From Roseiarcus sp963775575 (GTDB taxonomy: Bacteria > Pseudomonadota > Alphaproteobacteria > Rhizobiales > Beijerinckiaceae): DNA of 64,000 nucleotides. The notes beneath the pieces were generated by a model. The model was not told where the DNA came from, made no database searches, and was given only the letters and a program-made list of their open reading frames with translations. The position numbers were made by a program, and so were the translations under genes. The stretch spans positions 1,054,001 to 1,118,000 of the forward strand of contig CAVZJG010000002.1 in assembly GCA_963775575.1 (NCBI GenBank), in the 5' to 3' direction. Below, in pieces: positions 24,919-34,339 of this stretch. Position 1 is the stretch's first letter. Every line of letters begins with the position of its first letter.

Positions 24919-25407
24919 TCACGCCTTCCAATGCAGGGCCGAGATCACGGTGAACAGACGGCGCGCCGTGCCCTCGTCGATCTCGATCCCGTCGGCGATT
25001 CGCGCGGCGATGAGCGAAGCCCCCTCGTTGTGGAGCGCGGCCCGCTCGCGATCGATCGCCTCGATCTGACGCGGGCTGGCGTTGCGAATGGCCGAATAGT
25101 AGGTCTCGCACAGCAGGAAATAGTCTTTCAGCAAGGGACGCAAAGGCGTCGTCGAAACCGTGAATTCGACGATCGGCTCGCCGATCTTCGAGCGCACCTT
25201 GAACGTCAGTCGCGATTCCGACTGCGCGATCGTCAGGCTGTAGGGCCCCTCGTCGCGGCCTTGCACGCCGAAGCTGTTGTCCTCCACCAGGTCGTTGATC
25301 GCGACGGCGCGCTCGTGATCGCCGTCGGCGACGCTGGGCGGAATCGTCGACGGGTCGAGCAACACTTCTTGGAGACGGTTGCGCGACCGCGTGTCCGGGA
25401 TGGTCAT
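24919..25407 (-). CDS. UPF0262 family protein
   Basis: A 162-residue conserved alphaproteobacterial protein of unknown role. Family hallmarks are ERAVAINDLVEDNSF, GPYSLTIAQSESRL, PLLKDYFLLCETYYSAIR and the terminal RRLFTVISAL. ATG 25407 overlaps the hisD stop by 4 bp (ATGA), the conserved gene order in this order of bacteria. Upstream in-frame codons belong to hisD DNA and are ignored. Confidence 0.9.
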   Translation of the reverse strand: MTIPDTRSRNRLQEVLLDPSTIPPSVADGDHERAVAINDLVEDNSFGVQGRDEGPYSLTIAQSESRLTFKVRSKIGEPIVEFTVSTTPLRPLLKDYFLLCETYYSAIRNASPRQIEAIDRERAALHNEGASLIAARIADGIEIDEGTARRLFTVISALHWKA

Positions 25408-26708
25408 TCGACGCCTTCCCACGACAGGCGCATGGCCACCAACCGCGCATGGGCATGCAGGCCTTCGGCCTCTCCTAATGTGACGGCGAACGGCCCCAGC
25501 GCGGCCAGCGATTTCGCGTCGCACTTGAGGATCGACGTGCGCTTGAGAAAATCGAACACGCCGAGCCCCGAGGAGAAGCGCGCCGAACGCGAGGTCGGCA
25601 AGACGTGATTGGAGCCGCCGACATAGTCGCCGATCGCCTCTGGCGTGTGCGGGCCGATGAAGATCGCGCCGGCGTTGCGGACGCTTCGGCTGAGGGCGTC
25701 GGCGTCCCGCGCGACGATTTCGAGGTGCTCGGGCGCGAGCCGATCGACGAGCGGGACGGCCGCGGCGAGGTTCGGCGCCAGGATGATCGCGCCGTAATCG
25801 CGCCAACTGGCGCCGGCAATTCTCGCCCGCGGCAACTCCGCGAGTTGAGCCTCGACAGCCGCGCTCGCGGCGCGCGCCAGCCCCGCGTCGTCGGTGATGA
25901 GAATCGATTGCGCCGCTTCGTCGTGTTCGGCCTGAGCGAGCAGATCGGCGGCGACAAACCGCGGATCGGCGCTGGAGTCGGCGAGGACGACGACTTCCGA
26001 GGGGCCGGCGATCATGTCGATGCCGACTGCGCCGAACACGCGCCGCTTGGCGGCCGCGACATAGGCGTTGCCGGGCCCGACGATTTTCGCTGTCGGCTCG
26101 ACGCTCGCCGTCCCGTAGGCGAGCGCCGCGATGGCCTGCGCGCCGCCGAGGCGATAGATTTCCGACACGCCCGCTATTCTCGCCGCCGCCAGCACCAGCG
26201 GGTTGAGCTTGCCCTCGGGCGTCGGCACGACCATGGCGATGCGCCGGCAGCCCGCCACCTTGGCCGGCGCCGCATTCATGATTACCGAGGAGGGATAGCT
26301 CGCGACGCCACCGGGAACGTAGAGCCCGACCGAGTCGACGGCGCGCCACCGCCAGCCGAGCTCGACGCCAAGCGCGTCGACGAAAGCAACGTCGCTCGGG
26401 GTCTGGCGGCGGTGATAGGCGAGGACGCGCTCGTGGGCGAACTCCAGCGCGCGCAGCGCCTTGGAATCGCAGGCCGCGACCGCCGCGTCGACTTCTTTTT
26501 CCCCGATGCGGAAGCCGGATTGCGTGAGATCGACCCGATCGAACCGCAGCGTATATTCGACGAGCGCGGCGTCGCCGCGCGCGCGCACGTCGGCGATGAT
26601 CGCGGCGACCGCCGCGTCGACATCGAGCGCCGATTCGCGTTTGGCTTCAAGGAGCGCGCGAAACCGCGGTTCAAAATCGGCCGCGCTCATGTCGAGACTG
26701 ATCGCCAT
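25404..26708 (-). CDS. hisD: Histidinol dehydrogenase
   Basis: A 434-residue, full-length enzyme for the last two steps of histidine synthesis (L-histidinol to L-histidine, NAD-dependent, zinc). Recognisable segments are YVPGGVASYPSSVIMNA, GPGNAYVAAAKR, GPSEVVVLAD, AQAEHDEAAQSILIT, the zinc-ligand stretch PEHLEIV and the terminal GGSNHVLPTSRSARFSSGL. It is co-directional and overlapping with UPF0262 and 22 bp after the DUF2948 gene. Confidence 0.97.
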   Translation of the reverse strand: MAISLDMSAADFEPRFRALLEAKRESALDVDAAVAAIIADVRARGDAALVEYTLRFDRVDLTQSGFRIGEKEVDAAVAACDSKALRALEFAHERVLAYHRRQTPSDVAFVDALGVELGWRWRAVDSVGLYVPGGVASYPSSVIMNAAPAKVAGCRRIAMVVPTPEGKLNPLVLAAARIAGVSEIYRLGGAQAIAALAYGTASVEPTAKIVGPGNAYVAAAKRRVFGAVGIDMIAGPSEVVVLADSSADPRFVAADLLAQAEHDEAAQSILITDDAGLARAASAAVEAQLAELPRARIAGASWRDYGAIILAPNLAAAVPLVDRLAPEHLEIVARDADALSRSVRNAGAIFIGPHTPEAIGDYVGGSNHVLPTSRSARFSSGLGVFDFLKRTSILKCDAKSLAALGPFAVTLGEAEGLHAHARLVAMRLSWEGVE

Positions 26709-26730
26709 CCTTGAACTCCGCCGCCGTCGG

Positions 26731-27186
26731 TCAGATCGTCTCTGCGCGGGTCAGCGCGTGTCCGGGACACTCCTGCGCGGGGCGGCGCGGGCCGACGTCG
26801 CGAAGCTCGGCTTCCAGGCATTCGACCTCGAGCCGCACGATGGCGCCGTCCGCGAACGCCAGCAGCGCCATGCCCGAGGGCGGATCGGTCTTCTCGAAGG
26901 TGACCGCGAGCAGGTTCAGCACCGCGTCCTCGTCGCGGCCGACCAGGCCGAGGTGGGAAACGCCGAGAACCCTGTCGAAGCGGAGCACCGAACCGATGCG
27001 TTCGTTGCGCCCCTCTTTCATGCCGGCCCAATCGAACCGCATTGCGCTCAACAGGAAGCGCTTCCTTTCCGGCAGCCATTTCATATCCGTGCGCCGCAGG
27101 CACGAATCTTGGAAGTGCGCGGAAATCACGCCCAGGCCCTCGCGATCGAGCGCGACCAATTTGAGCAGGTTGGAGGCGAACGGCAT
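26731..27186 (-). CDS. DUF2948 family protein
   Basis: A 151-residue protein conserved in alphaproteobacteria between murA and hisD. The stretches DREGLGVISAHFQDSCL, MKWLPERKRFLLSAMRFDW and ADGAIVRLEVECLEAEL RDVG are typical. It starts 3 bp after the murA stop and is evidently in the same operon. Role unknown. Confidence 0.88.
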   Translation of the reverse strand: MPFASNLLKLVALDREGLGVISAHFQDSCLRRTDMKWLPERKRFLLSAMRFDWAGMKEGRNERIGSVLRFDRVLGVSHLGLVGRDEDAVLNLLAVTFEKTDPPSGMALLAFADGAIVRLEVECLEAELRDVGPRRPAQECPGHALTRAETI

Positions 27187-27189
27187 GAC

Positions 27190-28479
27190 TCAGCCCGAAA
27201 TTCTGGTGATGTCGGCGCCGCACGCGGCGAGTTTGTGTTCGAGGCGCTCGAAACCGCGGTCGAGGTGGTAGACGCGATTGACCGTCGTTTCCCCGTCGGC
27301 CGCCAGCGCCGCGATGACCAGCGAGACCGAAGCGCGTAAGTCCGTCGCCATCACCGGCGCGCCACGCAGCCTGTCGACGCCCTCGACCACCGCGGTGTCG
27401 CCGTCGAGCTTGATGCGCGCCCCCAGCCGCGCCAGCTCCTGCACGTGCATGAAGCGATTCTCGAAGATGGTCTCGGTGATGCGCGAAGTCCCACGCGCGC
27501 GGGTCATCAGCGCCATGAACTGGGCTTGCAGGTCGGTCGGGAAACCGGGAAACGGCGCCGTCGAAATGTCGACCGCGCTGATGCCGGCGCCGTTGCGCAT
27601 CACTCGCACGCCCCGATTGTCGCTGGTGACGCTTGCTCCGGACTCGCTCAAGGCGTCGAGCGCCTGCTGAAACAGGTCGGGGCCGACCCCTTCGAGCAGG
27701 ATGTCGCCGCCCGTCATCGCCACCGCGGTCGCGTAAGTCCCCGCCTCGATGCGGTCGGGAAGGACGCGATGGCGGGCGCCGTGGAGGCGGGCGACGCCAG
27801 AAATCTCGATCGTCGACGTGCCCGCGCCGCGAATGCGCGCGCCCATCTTGTTCAGACAATCGGCAAGGTCCTTCACCTCGGGCTCGCAGGCGGCGTTGCG
27901 CACCAGCGTCGCGCCGCGCGCGGTCGCCGCCGCCATCATCGCAGTGTGCGTTCCCCCGACCGTCACCTTGGGAAATTCGATCTCGCCGCCGGTCAGGCCC
28001 TTGGGCGCCTTGGCCACCACATATCCCGCCTCGATGGCGATCTCGGCGCCGAGCCGCTCGAGCGCCATCAGCAGGAGATCGACCGGGCGGGTGCCGATCG
28101 CGCAGCCGCCCGGCAGCGAGACGCGCGCTTCGCCCATTCGCGCCAGCAGCGGCGCGATGACCCAGAAGCTCGCGCGCATCCGCGAAACCAGTTCATAGGG
28201 CGCCGTCGTGTCGACGATGGTCTCGGCGCGCAAATGCGCGGTCTGGCCGGCGTTCGCTTCCTCGCCGCGCCGCTTGCCGTCGAGGGAATAGTCGACGCCG
28301 TGGTTGCCCAAAATGCGTACGAGCTGATTGACGTCGGCTAGGCGCGGCAGGTTTTCGAGCGTCAGCGTCTGGTCGGTGAGCAGCGAGGCGATCATCAGCG
28401 GCAGCGCCGCATTCTTGGCGCCGGAGATCGGAATCACACCCTGCAGCTTGGCGCCGCCTCGGATTTGTATGCGATCCAT
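27190..28479 (-). CDS. murA: UDP-N-acetylglucosamine 1-carboxyvinyltransferase
   Basis: A 429-residue cytoplasmic enzyme that transfers enolpyruvate from PEP to UDP-GlcNAc, the first committed step of peptidoglycan synthesis. Seen: MDRIQIRGGAKLQGVIPISG at the N-terminus with GAKNAALPLM, and GGCAIGTRPVDL carrying the catalytic, fosfomycin-binding Cys. It heads the run murA-DUF2948-hisD-UPF0262. Confidence 0.97.
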   Translation of the reverse strand: MDRIQIRGGAKLQGVIPISGAKNAALPLMIASLLTDQTLTLENLPRLADVNQLVRILGNHGVDYSLDGKRRGEEANAGQTAHLRAETIVDTTAPYELVSRMRASFWVIAPLLARMGEARVSLPGGCAIGTRPVDLLLMALERLGAEIAIEAGYVVAKAPKGLTGGEIEFPKVTVGGTHTAMMAAATARGATLVRNAACEPEVKDLADCLNKMGARIRGAGTSTIEISGVARLHGARHRVLPDRIEAGTYATAVAMTGGDILLEGVGPDLFQQALDALSESGASVTSDNRGVRVMRNGAGISAVDISTAPFPGFPTDLQAQFMALMTRARGTSRITETIFENRFMHVQELARLGARIKLDGDTAVVEGVDRLRGAPVMATDLRASVSLVIAALAADGETTVNRVYHLDRGFERLEHKLAACGADITRISG

Positions 28480-28520
28480 TTCTCGCTTCTCCCCGCGAAC
28501 TCACACCCGCCCTCGCGCGA

Positions 28521-28697
28521 TCAACGGCTCGGCCCGTCGCTCGCGTTCGTCGACGGCCCGCCGGGCGGAGTCGACTCGCCCATCGCGCCGCGTCCGCGCC
28601 GCTGGGCCTTGCGGCGTTTCAGGTTTTCCCGCAGCGCCGCCGCCAGACGTTCGCGCCGCCGCTTTCTCCCGATTTCCCGTCCCTCGTCCCGAGCCAT
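28521..28697 (-). CDS. Small basic conserved protein
   Basis: A 58-residue, very basic protein (KRRRERLAAALRENLKRRKA). Short proteins of this RLGAALRxNLxRRKAQ type occur next to murA in related bacteria. ATG 28697 was chosen because the core motif begins 10 residues later. Function unknown. Confidence 0.55.
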   Translation of the reverse strand: MARDEGREIGRKRRRERLAAALRENLKRRKAQRRGRGAMGESTPPGGPSTNASDGPSR

Positions 28698-28800
28698 GGC
28701 CGCCTCGCCGTCTCGATGGCGGGCTTGATAGGCCCGCGGCGGGAGGCGGGCAAGGCAAAACGCCCCCACCCTCGCGCGCCTTGCGTCGCCGAGGCTGCGC

Positions 28801-30471
28801 TCAACCCGCCTTTTCGATCAGGCTCTCGGCCGCCAGGCGCGCCGCGCCGGTGATTTCCGCCCCCGCGAGCATGCGCGCGATCTCCTCGCGCCGCGCCAGC
28901 GGATCGAGCGAGATGACCTGGGTCGCCACGCGTTCGCCCTTGCCGACATCGTTCTTCACGATCTTGAAGTGCCAATGCGAGCGGGCGGCGACCTGAGGGG
29001 CGTGGGTGACGGCGAGAACCTGCGCCTTGATCGCCAGGCGCTCGAGGCGCTGGCCGATCGCGTCGGCGACCGCGCCGCCGACTCCGGCGTCGACCTCGTC
29101 GAAGATCAGCGTCGGCGCGGTGCCGCGCTCGGCGAGGCAAACCTTGAGCGCGAGGAGAAAGCGGGCCAGTTCGCCGCCCGAGGCGACCTTCATCAGCGGC
29201 CCGGGCCGCGAGCCGGGATTGGTTCGCGCGCAGAATTCGACCCGGTCGTAGCCGTCGGGAGAAATCAGGCTGTCGTCGCGCGCGATTTCGGCGCTGAAGC
29301 GCGCGCGCTCCAATTTCAGCGCCGGCAGTTCGGCGTTCACCGCGCGCTCCAACCCGCGCGCCGCGCCCTGGCGCGCATTCGACAGCGACGCCGCGGCCTC
29401 GGCGTAGGCCGCCGACGCCGCGCGCGCCTTCCCTTCGAGCGCAGCGACCCGCTGCTCGCCCGCGCTGAGGTCCGCCAATTCCTCGGCGTATTTTTGCCCG
29501 AGCGCCGCAAGGCCCTCGACCGGCGTCGCGTACTTGCGCGCCATGCCGCGCATGGCGAACAAGCGCTCCTCGCATCGCTCGAGTTCGCCCGGATCGAAGT
29601 CGCAGGCGACGAGCGCGTTCTCGACCGCCCGCGTCGCCGTCTCGAGCGCCTCCATCGCCTCGTCCAACGCCTGGACGCTCGGCTCGATCAACTCCGGCGC
29701 CTGCGCTACGCGACGTTGCAGACGGCGCGCGATCGCCGACAGCACCGGCAGGATCGCCGCGTCGCCGGACAGATGTTGATGCGCCTCGCGGATGTCGGCG
29801 GCGACGTTCTCGCCCTGCCTCATTCGCGCCCGCCGTTCGGCCAGGGCTTCCTCCTCGCCCGGCTTCACGTCGAGCTGCGTCAGTTCTTGGCAGGCATGGC
29901 GCGCGAAGTCGGCTTCGGCCTGCGCGGCGGCGACGCGCGCGCGTTCGGCGGCCAATTCCGCCTCGACTTCGCGCAGCGCCGCGAAGGCGACGCGCGTCGC
30001 TTTCGCCTGCGCCTCGAGGCCGCCATAGGCGTCGACCAGCGCGCGATGGGTCGAGGCGTCGAGCAGCGCCCGCTCGTCGTGCTGGCCGTGAATCTCCACC
30101 AGGTCGCGGGCGAAGCTGCGAAGCGTCTGCACGCTGACGCTCTGATCGTTGACGAGGGCGCGGGTGCGCCCGTCCGCCAGTTGAATCCGTCGAAAGATCA
30201 ACTCGCCGTCGGCGCGAACGCCCTGCTCGGCGAGCGCCTGAAAAACGCAATGATCCGACGGCAGATCGAAAGTCGCGGTCACCTGCCCCTGGGGTTGGTC
30301 ATGGCGAACCAGCGCGCCGTCGCCGCGCGCTCCCAACGCCAACGACAGCGCGTCGAGCAGGATCGATTTTCCGGCGCCGGTTTCGCCGGTCAGAATCGTC
30401 AGCCCGTGCGAAAATTCGAGATCCAACTCGTCGATCAACACGATATCGCGGATCGAAAGCCGGGCGAGCAT
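28801..30471 (-). CDS. recN: DNA repair protein RecN
   Basis: A 556-residue SMC-like ATPase of recombinational repair. The N-terminal LTILTGETGAGKSILLDAL is Walker A. Two coiled-coil arms occupy the middle. The C-terminal VASGGELARFLLALK is the ABC signature and LIFDEVDAGVGG the Walker B. It follows bamD by 20 bp in the same direction, as usual in this order. Confidence 0.97.
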   Translation of the reverse strand: MLARLSIRDIVLIDELDLEFSHGLTILTGETGAGKSILLDALSLALGARGDGALVRHDQPQGQVTATFDLPSDHCVFQALAEQGVRADGELIFRRIQLADGRTRALVNDQSVSVQTLRSFARDLVEIHGQHDERALLDASTHRALVDAYGGLEAQAKATRVAFAALREVEAELAAERARVAAAQAEADFARHACQELTQLDVKPGEEEALAERRARMRQGENVAADIREAHQHLSGDAAILPVLSAIARRLQRRVAQAPELIEPSVQALDEAMEALETATRAVENALVACDFDPGELERCEERLFAMRGMARKYATPVEGLAALGQKYAEELADLSAGEQRVAALEGKARAASAAYAEAAASLSNARQGAARGLERAVNAELPALKLERARFSAEIARDDSLISPDGYDRVEFCARTNPGSRPGPLMKVASGGELARFLLALKVCLAERGTAPTLIFDEVDAGVGGAVADAIGQRLERLAIKAQVLAVTHAPQVAARSHWHFKIVKNDVGKGERVATQVISLDPLARREEIARMLAGAEITGAARLAAESLIEKAG

Positions 30472-30491
30472 GGTCCGCGGGCCTCGGTCGA

Positions 30492-31391
30492 TCAGGACGG
30501 GACGACGGCGTGGTAGAGCTTGGAAATCCAGGATTGCTGGTTTTCCTGCGGCGAAAGGCCGCCGCCTTTCAGCAGGTTATAGGCGTCCTTATACCACCCT
30601 CCGTCGGGGAAATTGTGGCCCAACACCGCCGCCGCCGTCTGCGCCTCGTCGACGATGCCGAGCCCCATGTAAGCCTCGGTGAGGCGATAGAGCGCCTCCT
30701 CGGAGTGGCGCGTCGTCTGGTAGCTGGTCAATACGGCCCGGAAGCGATTGATCGCCGCCGTATAGTTGCGCCGATTGAGGTAGAATCGGCCGATCGACAT
30801 CTCCTTGCCGGCGAGCTGGTCGGAGGTCACCTGAATCTTGAATTTCGCGTCGTCGACGTATTCCGATTTCGGGTAGTCCTGCAGAATCTTTTGGAACAGA
30901 CCCAGAGCTTTGGCCGCGCGTTCTTGATCGCGCGAAATATCCGGTATTTGATTGTAATACGAACTCGCTTCGAGATAGAGCGCGTAGGCGGCCTCGGTCG
31001 ATTTGGGATAGAGCTTCACATAGCGCTCCGCCGACTTCTCCGCGTCGTCGTAATCGCGCGCCTGAAACTGCGCATAGGTCGTCATCAGCAAGCCTTTTCG
31101 CGACCAATCCGAATCGGGATACTGATTGCCGAGATCGGTGAACTTTTTCGCCGCTTCGGAGGGCGCGCCGTTGGCCAAATTCGCCAGGCCCTGATCGTAG
31201 ACCTTGCTCGCGGGAACGTCGGGCTCGACGACCATTTTATACTTTTCGGCGCCGAACGGATTGAAGTCGTCGAACACCGAGCACGAGGCCAACGACATCG
31301 CGGCGCATAGAGCCATGAGGCTGCGCACGAGCAAGCGCGGCGCGCGACGCGCGAGGACGGACGCGCTGGGATTGAAAGCGGCAAGTGTCAT
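30492..31391 (-). CDS. bamD: Outer membrane assembly lipoprotein BamD
   Basis: A 299-residue lipoprotein of the beta-barrel assembly complex. ATG 31391 puts a signal peptide (LLVRSLMALCAAMSLASC) with the lipobox LASC at the right place; an upstream extension to 31532 is rejected. TPR repeats follow (KVYDQGLANLANG, AKKFTDLGNQYPDSDWS, YVKLYPKSTEAAYALYL, EALYRLTEAYMGLG). The ISAs1-type element lies 157 bp upstream of its start, separating it from lpxC. Confidence 0.95.
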   Translation of the reverse strand: MTLAAFNPSASVLARRAPRLLVRSLMALCAAMSLASCSVFDDFNPFGAEKYKMVVEPDVPASKVYDQGLANLANGAPSEAAKKFTDLGNQYPDSDWSRKGLLMTTYAQFQARDYDDAEKSAERYVKLYPKSTEAAYALYLEASSYYNQIPDISRDQERAAKALGLFQKILQDYPKSEYVDDAKFKIQVTSDQLAGKEMSIGRFYLNRRNYTAAINRFRAVLTSYQTTRHSEEALYRLTEAYMGLGIVDEAQTAAAVLGHNFPDGGWYKDAYNLLKGGGLSPQENQQSWISKLYHAVVPS

Positions 31392-31535
31392 TCGTTGAAC
31401 TCGAAAAGTTGCCTCACGCAAACGTCGGCTCATCCGCTTTGCGCTCTTTACCTCAGTCCGCGTCGGCGCGCCACCCGGCCCCGGCGGCGCCCGGCGCGAG
31501 TATGGCATTAAACCGATGGATTGTGGCGTCAAAGC

Positions 31536-31547
31536 GCCGGAACGATC
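31536..31547. repeat. Left target-site duplication of the insertion sequence
   Basis: GCCGGAACGATC occurs here and again, perfectly, at 32831-32842, immediately outside the terminal inverted repeats. It is up to 12 bp, slightly longer than the 8-10 bp usual for the family, so a base or two may match by chance. Confidence 0.7.
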
Positions 31548-32830
31548 ACGGCTCGGAACTCAGGTTAACGACGATTTTGCCTTGACGCGGCGGCGTGATT
31601 CTCTCGGGCTCCTGATTCGTTTGGGGGCGCCACATGGACGACACGACCGACTTTTTCGCCGACGAGGAGGTTCCCCGGGCGCGCGTAGCCCTGCTTTTGA
31701 AGCATTTCTCCCGGCTCTCGGACGAGCGCGAACCCTGGCGGATCCTGTATCCGTTGGCCGAGGTTCTTTTGCTGCTGACCTGCGCCACCATCGCCTCTTG
31801 CGACGATTTCGACGATATCCTCGCCTGGGGCGAGGATCATCTTGGTTTTCTTAGAAAGTTCGCGCCGTTTCATCATGGAATCCCCTGCGAACGCTGGCTG
31901 CGCACCCTGGTCAACCGGGTCGACCCTCTGACATTTGGTCGTTGTTTCGACAGTTGGATCAAGGCGCTGTGGCCGGGCCGGCACGACCTCATCGCCATCG
32001 ATGGCAAGACCTCGCGCCGCACGCACGACAAGCGCAAGGCGCTCAAGGCGCTGCACACGCTCAGCGCCTACGCGACGAACGCCCGTCTCACGCTGGCGCA
32101 ACTCAGCGTGCCCGAGAAAACCAACGAGATCACGGCCATCCCCGATCTGCTCGACCACCTGGCCGAGGCGGGGCAACTCGAAGGCGCCCTCGTCACCATC
32201 GACGCCATGGGATGTCAGGTCGACATCGCCGCCGGGATCGTCGAGCACAAAGCCGATTTTCTGCTGCCGCTGAAGGGCAATCAGGCAACCATGGAAGCGG
32301 AGGTCGGCGCCTACTTCGACACCGCGCCGGAGGACGAACTCGTCTCCAAGAGCGTCGTCGAGAAAGGCCACGGCCGCATCGAAACCCGCGTCTACACCGC
32401 CTCCAAAGAGGTCGATTGGATCAAGGCCGACAAGTCCTATCCGGGCCAGCCGCGTTTCGAAAACATCAAGACGCTCGTTCGCGTTCTCAATCGAACCGAA
32501 TACGCGGACCGATGCACCTTCGACACGCGGCTCTATATCTCGTCCGCGCCGCTCGACATCGAACGGCTCGCGGCCGGCGCGCGCGGCCACTGGGGCGTCG
32601 AGAGCATGCACTGGCTGCTCGACATGGAGTTCAAGGACGATCTGTCGCGCTACCGCACCGGCCACGGCGCCAAGAACATGGCCATCGTCCGCCGCTTCGC
32701 CCTCGGCCTCGTGCGCGCCAATAAATCACCCGCAAGCGTCAAAACACGCAGAAAATCAGCGAGTTGGAATATGAATTTCCTCCTCGAAATCCTGCAAATG
32801 AAATGACCGTTAACCTGGAATCCGTGCCGT
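31548..32830 (+). mobile_element. ISAs1-family insertion sequence (about 1283 bp)
   Basis: Imperfect 23-bp terminal inverted repeats (31548-31570 and 32808-32830, 19 of 23 identical; inner 10 bp CAGGTTAACG perfect) enclose one transposase gene and are flanked by a direct repeat of up to 12 bp. It sits between lpxC and bamD. All parts look intact, suggesting recent insertion. Confidence 0.85.
31634..32806 (+). CDS. ISAs1-family transposase
   Basis: A 390-residue DDE transposase. The segments DDILAWGEDHLGFLRKF, LIAIDGKTSRRTHDK (first Asp), TIDAMGCQVDIA (second Asp), LPLKGNQATM and HWGVESMHWLLDMEFKDD (Glu) are the family signature. No frameshift or stop is seen, so it may be active. It ends 2 bp before the right inverted repeat. 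Confidence 0.95.
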   Translation: MDDTTDFFADEEVPRARVALLLKHFSRLSDEREPWRILYPLAEVLLLLTCATIASCDDFDDILAWGEDHLGFLRKFAPFHHGIPCERWLRTLVNRVDPLTFGRCFDSWIKALWPGRHDLIAIDGKTSRRTHDKRKALKALHTLSAYATNARLTLAQLSVPEKTNEITAIPDLLDHLAEAGQLEGALVTIDAMGCQVDIAAGIVEHKADFLLPLKGNQATMEAEVGAYFDTAPEDELVSKSVVEKGHGRIETRVYTASKEVDWIKADKSYPGQPRFENIKTLVRVLNRTEYADRCTFDTRLYISSAPLDIERLAAGARGHWGVESMHWLLDMEFKDDLSRYRTGHGAKNMAIVRRFALGLVRANKSPASVKTRRKSASWNMNFLLEILQMK

Positions 32831-32842
32831 GCCGGAACGATC
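32831..32842. repeat. Right target-site duplication of the insertion sequence
   Basis: Perfect second copy of GCCGGAACGATC (31536-31547), directly outside the right inverted repeat. Confidence 0.7.
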
Positions 32843-33021
32843 GATCGGGCGCAAATCGCGCGGTCTAAATTGTCGCGCTTTCGCGCGGCGCCGGCGGCGG
32901 ATGACGGTTCGATCGGGGGCAAAAGCGCTCGGCCTGCCGCTCGCGCGGCGGGCGTGTCCACATTAGGCGCTGCGAGAGCGCGATTTCCAACGAATCGGCC
33001 GGGCCGACCGGCGAAGGTTCT

Positions 33022-33978
33022 CTAGTCGACGTTGGCCGCATAGGCGGTGGCGACCCGCCCGATCGCCCCGGCGCCGACAGAGCCGATCGAATAGACCTTG
33101 CGCAGCGAGGTCTCGACGATTTCGTAAGCCTTGCGATCGGCGAACAGCGCCGACAGCATCATGGCGTTCATCTTGTGTCCGGGCCGATAAGCCTGGTAGC
33201 AGCCGATGATCGGCGCGCCGGCGAGCGCAAGATCGCCGATCGCGTCCAAGGTCTTGTGGCGCACGAACTCGTCGCTGAAACGCAGGCCTTCGGGGTTGAC
33301 CACGGCGTCCCCGTCCAGCGCGATGGAATTTTCCAGGGACGAACCCAGCGCGAAGCCCGCTTGCCACAACTTCTTCACGTCGCTGACGAAGCCGAAGGTG
33401 CGAGCGCGCGCGACCTCTTTGCGGAACACCTGGGGATCGAGATCGAAAACGCGACGCTGACGTCCGATCGGCGCCGCGTCGAAATCGATTTCCACGTCGA
33501 GGCGAAAGCCGCGGCTGGCGGGGCGCAATTCGGAATAGGCGCGTCCGGAGGCGACCCGCATCGGCCGAAGAACCCGAATATAGCGGCGCGGACGCGATTG
33601 ATCGGCGATGCCGACCGAGTCGATCGCGTCGACGAACTCCGCCGCCGAACCGTCCATGATCGGCATTTCCGGCCCGTCGATTTCCACCAGCGCGTTATCG
33701 ACGCGAAGACCGGCGAGGGCCCCCAGCACATGTTCGACCGTCGCCACCGTCGCGCCGGTCGAATCGCCGAGCACCGTGCACAGCGCGGTCTGGGTCACGT
33801 TCGACCATTTGGCCTCGATCAGGCGCTCGCGCCCGTTCGGCAGCCCCGTGCGCAACACAACAATTCCGGAGTCGACGTCGGCGGGATGGAAAACCACTCG
33901 GGCGGGAGCGGCCGAATGGACGCCGAGACCGCGAATTTCAACACGATCGCGAAGCGTCGTCTGGAATCCCAATTTCAT
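33022..33978 (-). CDS. lpxC: UDP-3-O-acyl-N-acetylglucosamine deacetylase
   Basis: A 318-residue zinc enzyme, the committed step of lipid A synthesis. N-terminal GLGVHSAAPARVVFHPA, TVEHVLGALAGLRVDNALVE with the first zinc His, IMDGSAAEFVDAI, and the zinc ligands in FVRHKTLDAIGDLALAG and YRPGHKMNAMM are all present. It is co-directional with ftsZ upstream and, before the IS arrived, bamD downstream. Confidence 0.97.
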   Translation of the reverse strand: MKLGFQTTLRDRVEIRGLGVHSAAPARVVFHPADVDSGIVVLRTGLPNGRERLIEAKWSNVTQTALCTVLGDSTGATVATVEHVLGALAGLRVDNALVEIDGPEMPIMDGSAAEFVDAIDSVGIADQSRPRRYIRVLRPMRVASGRAYSELRPASRGFRLDVEIDFDAAPIGRQRRVFDLDPQVFRKEVARARTFGFVSDVKKLWQAGFALGSSLENSIALDGDAVVNPEGLRFSDEFVRHKTLDAIGDLALAGAPIIGCYQAYRPGHKMNAMMLSALFADRKAYEIVETSLRKVYSIGSVGAGAIGRVATAYAANVD

Positions 33979-34339
33979 CTATCGAACGTCCCCAATTCGA
34001 CGACGGACGCCGAAAGGTCTGCGAGCCCAAGATCGACGCTTCGCCGCCCTTCGTTGTCTTCCGCGTTCGCTCGGCCGCCGCTTCGAAATCCCGCGCCCGT
34101 CCCGCGCGTCGACGACGACCGGCGGGGACCATAGGCAGGTCGCCGCGCTCGGCCAAATCACCTTTCGTTAACAATCGTTACATCTTTCCTAAACCATGTT
34201 TCTTGCAATGGCGACAATGTCTTAATTCAAAACAGCGGGCCGACGGAGGCGACGAAGCGCGTGAACGCGAATGCGCGGATGCGCGTGAAACGGCCGCGGC
34301 GATTTGGCCGCGGCCGTCGGCGGTCGAGCAAGAAGGGGC
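33979..34339. other. 360-bp gap between ftsZ and lpxC
   Basis: Contains no gene. An AT-richer section around 34155-34225 upstream of lpxC may hold its promoter, and a hairpin at 34290-34317 follows ftsZ. Confidence 0.4.
34290..34317 (-). terminator. Hairpin downstream of ftsZ
   Basis: An 11-bp perfect stem (ACGGCCGCGGC and its complement) with a 6-base loop, 23 bp after the ftsZ stop. Only two or three U residues follow, so termination may be partial. Confidence 0.45.

Noticed and set aside
24919..26349. A 476-codon frame including UPF0262
   Set aside because: Everything before 25407 is an antiframe of hisD; UPF0262 alone has family length.
31561..32817. IS boundaries placed at the inner 10-bp perfect inverted repeats
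   Set aside because: No flanking duplication fits these ends, while extending to 23-bp repeats gives a perfect direct repeat of up to 12 bp outside.
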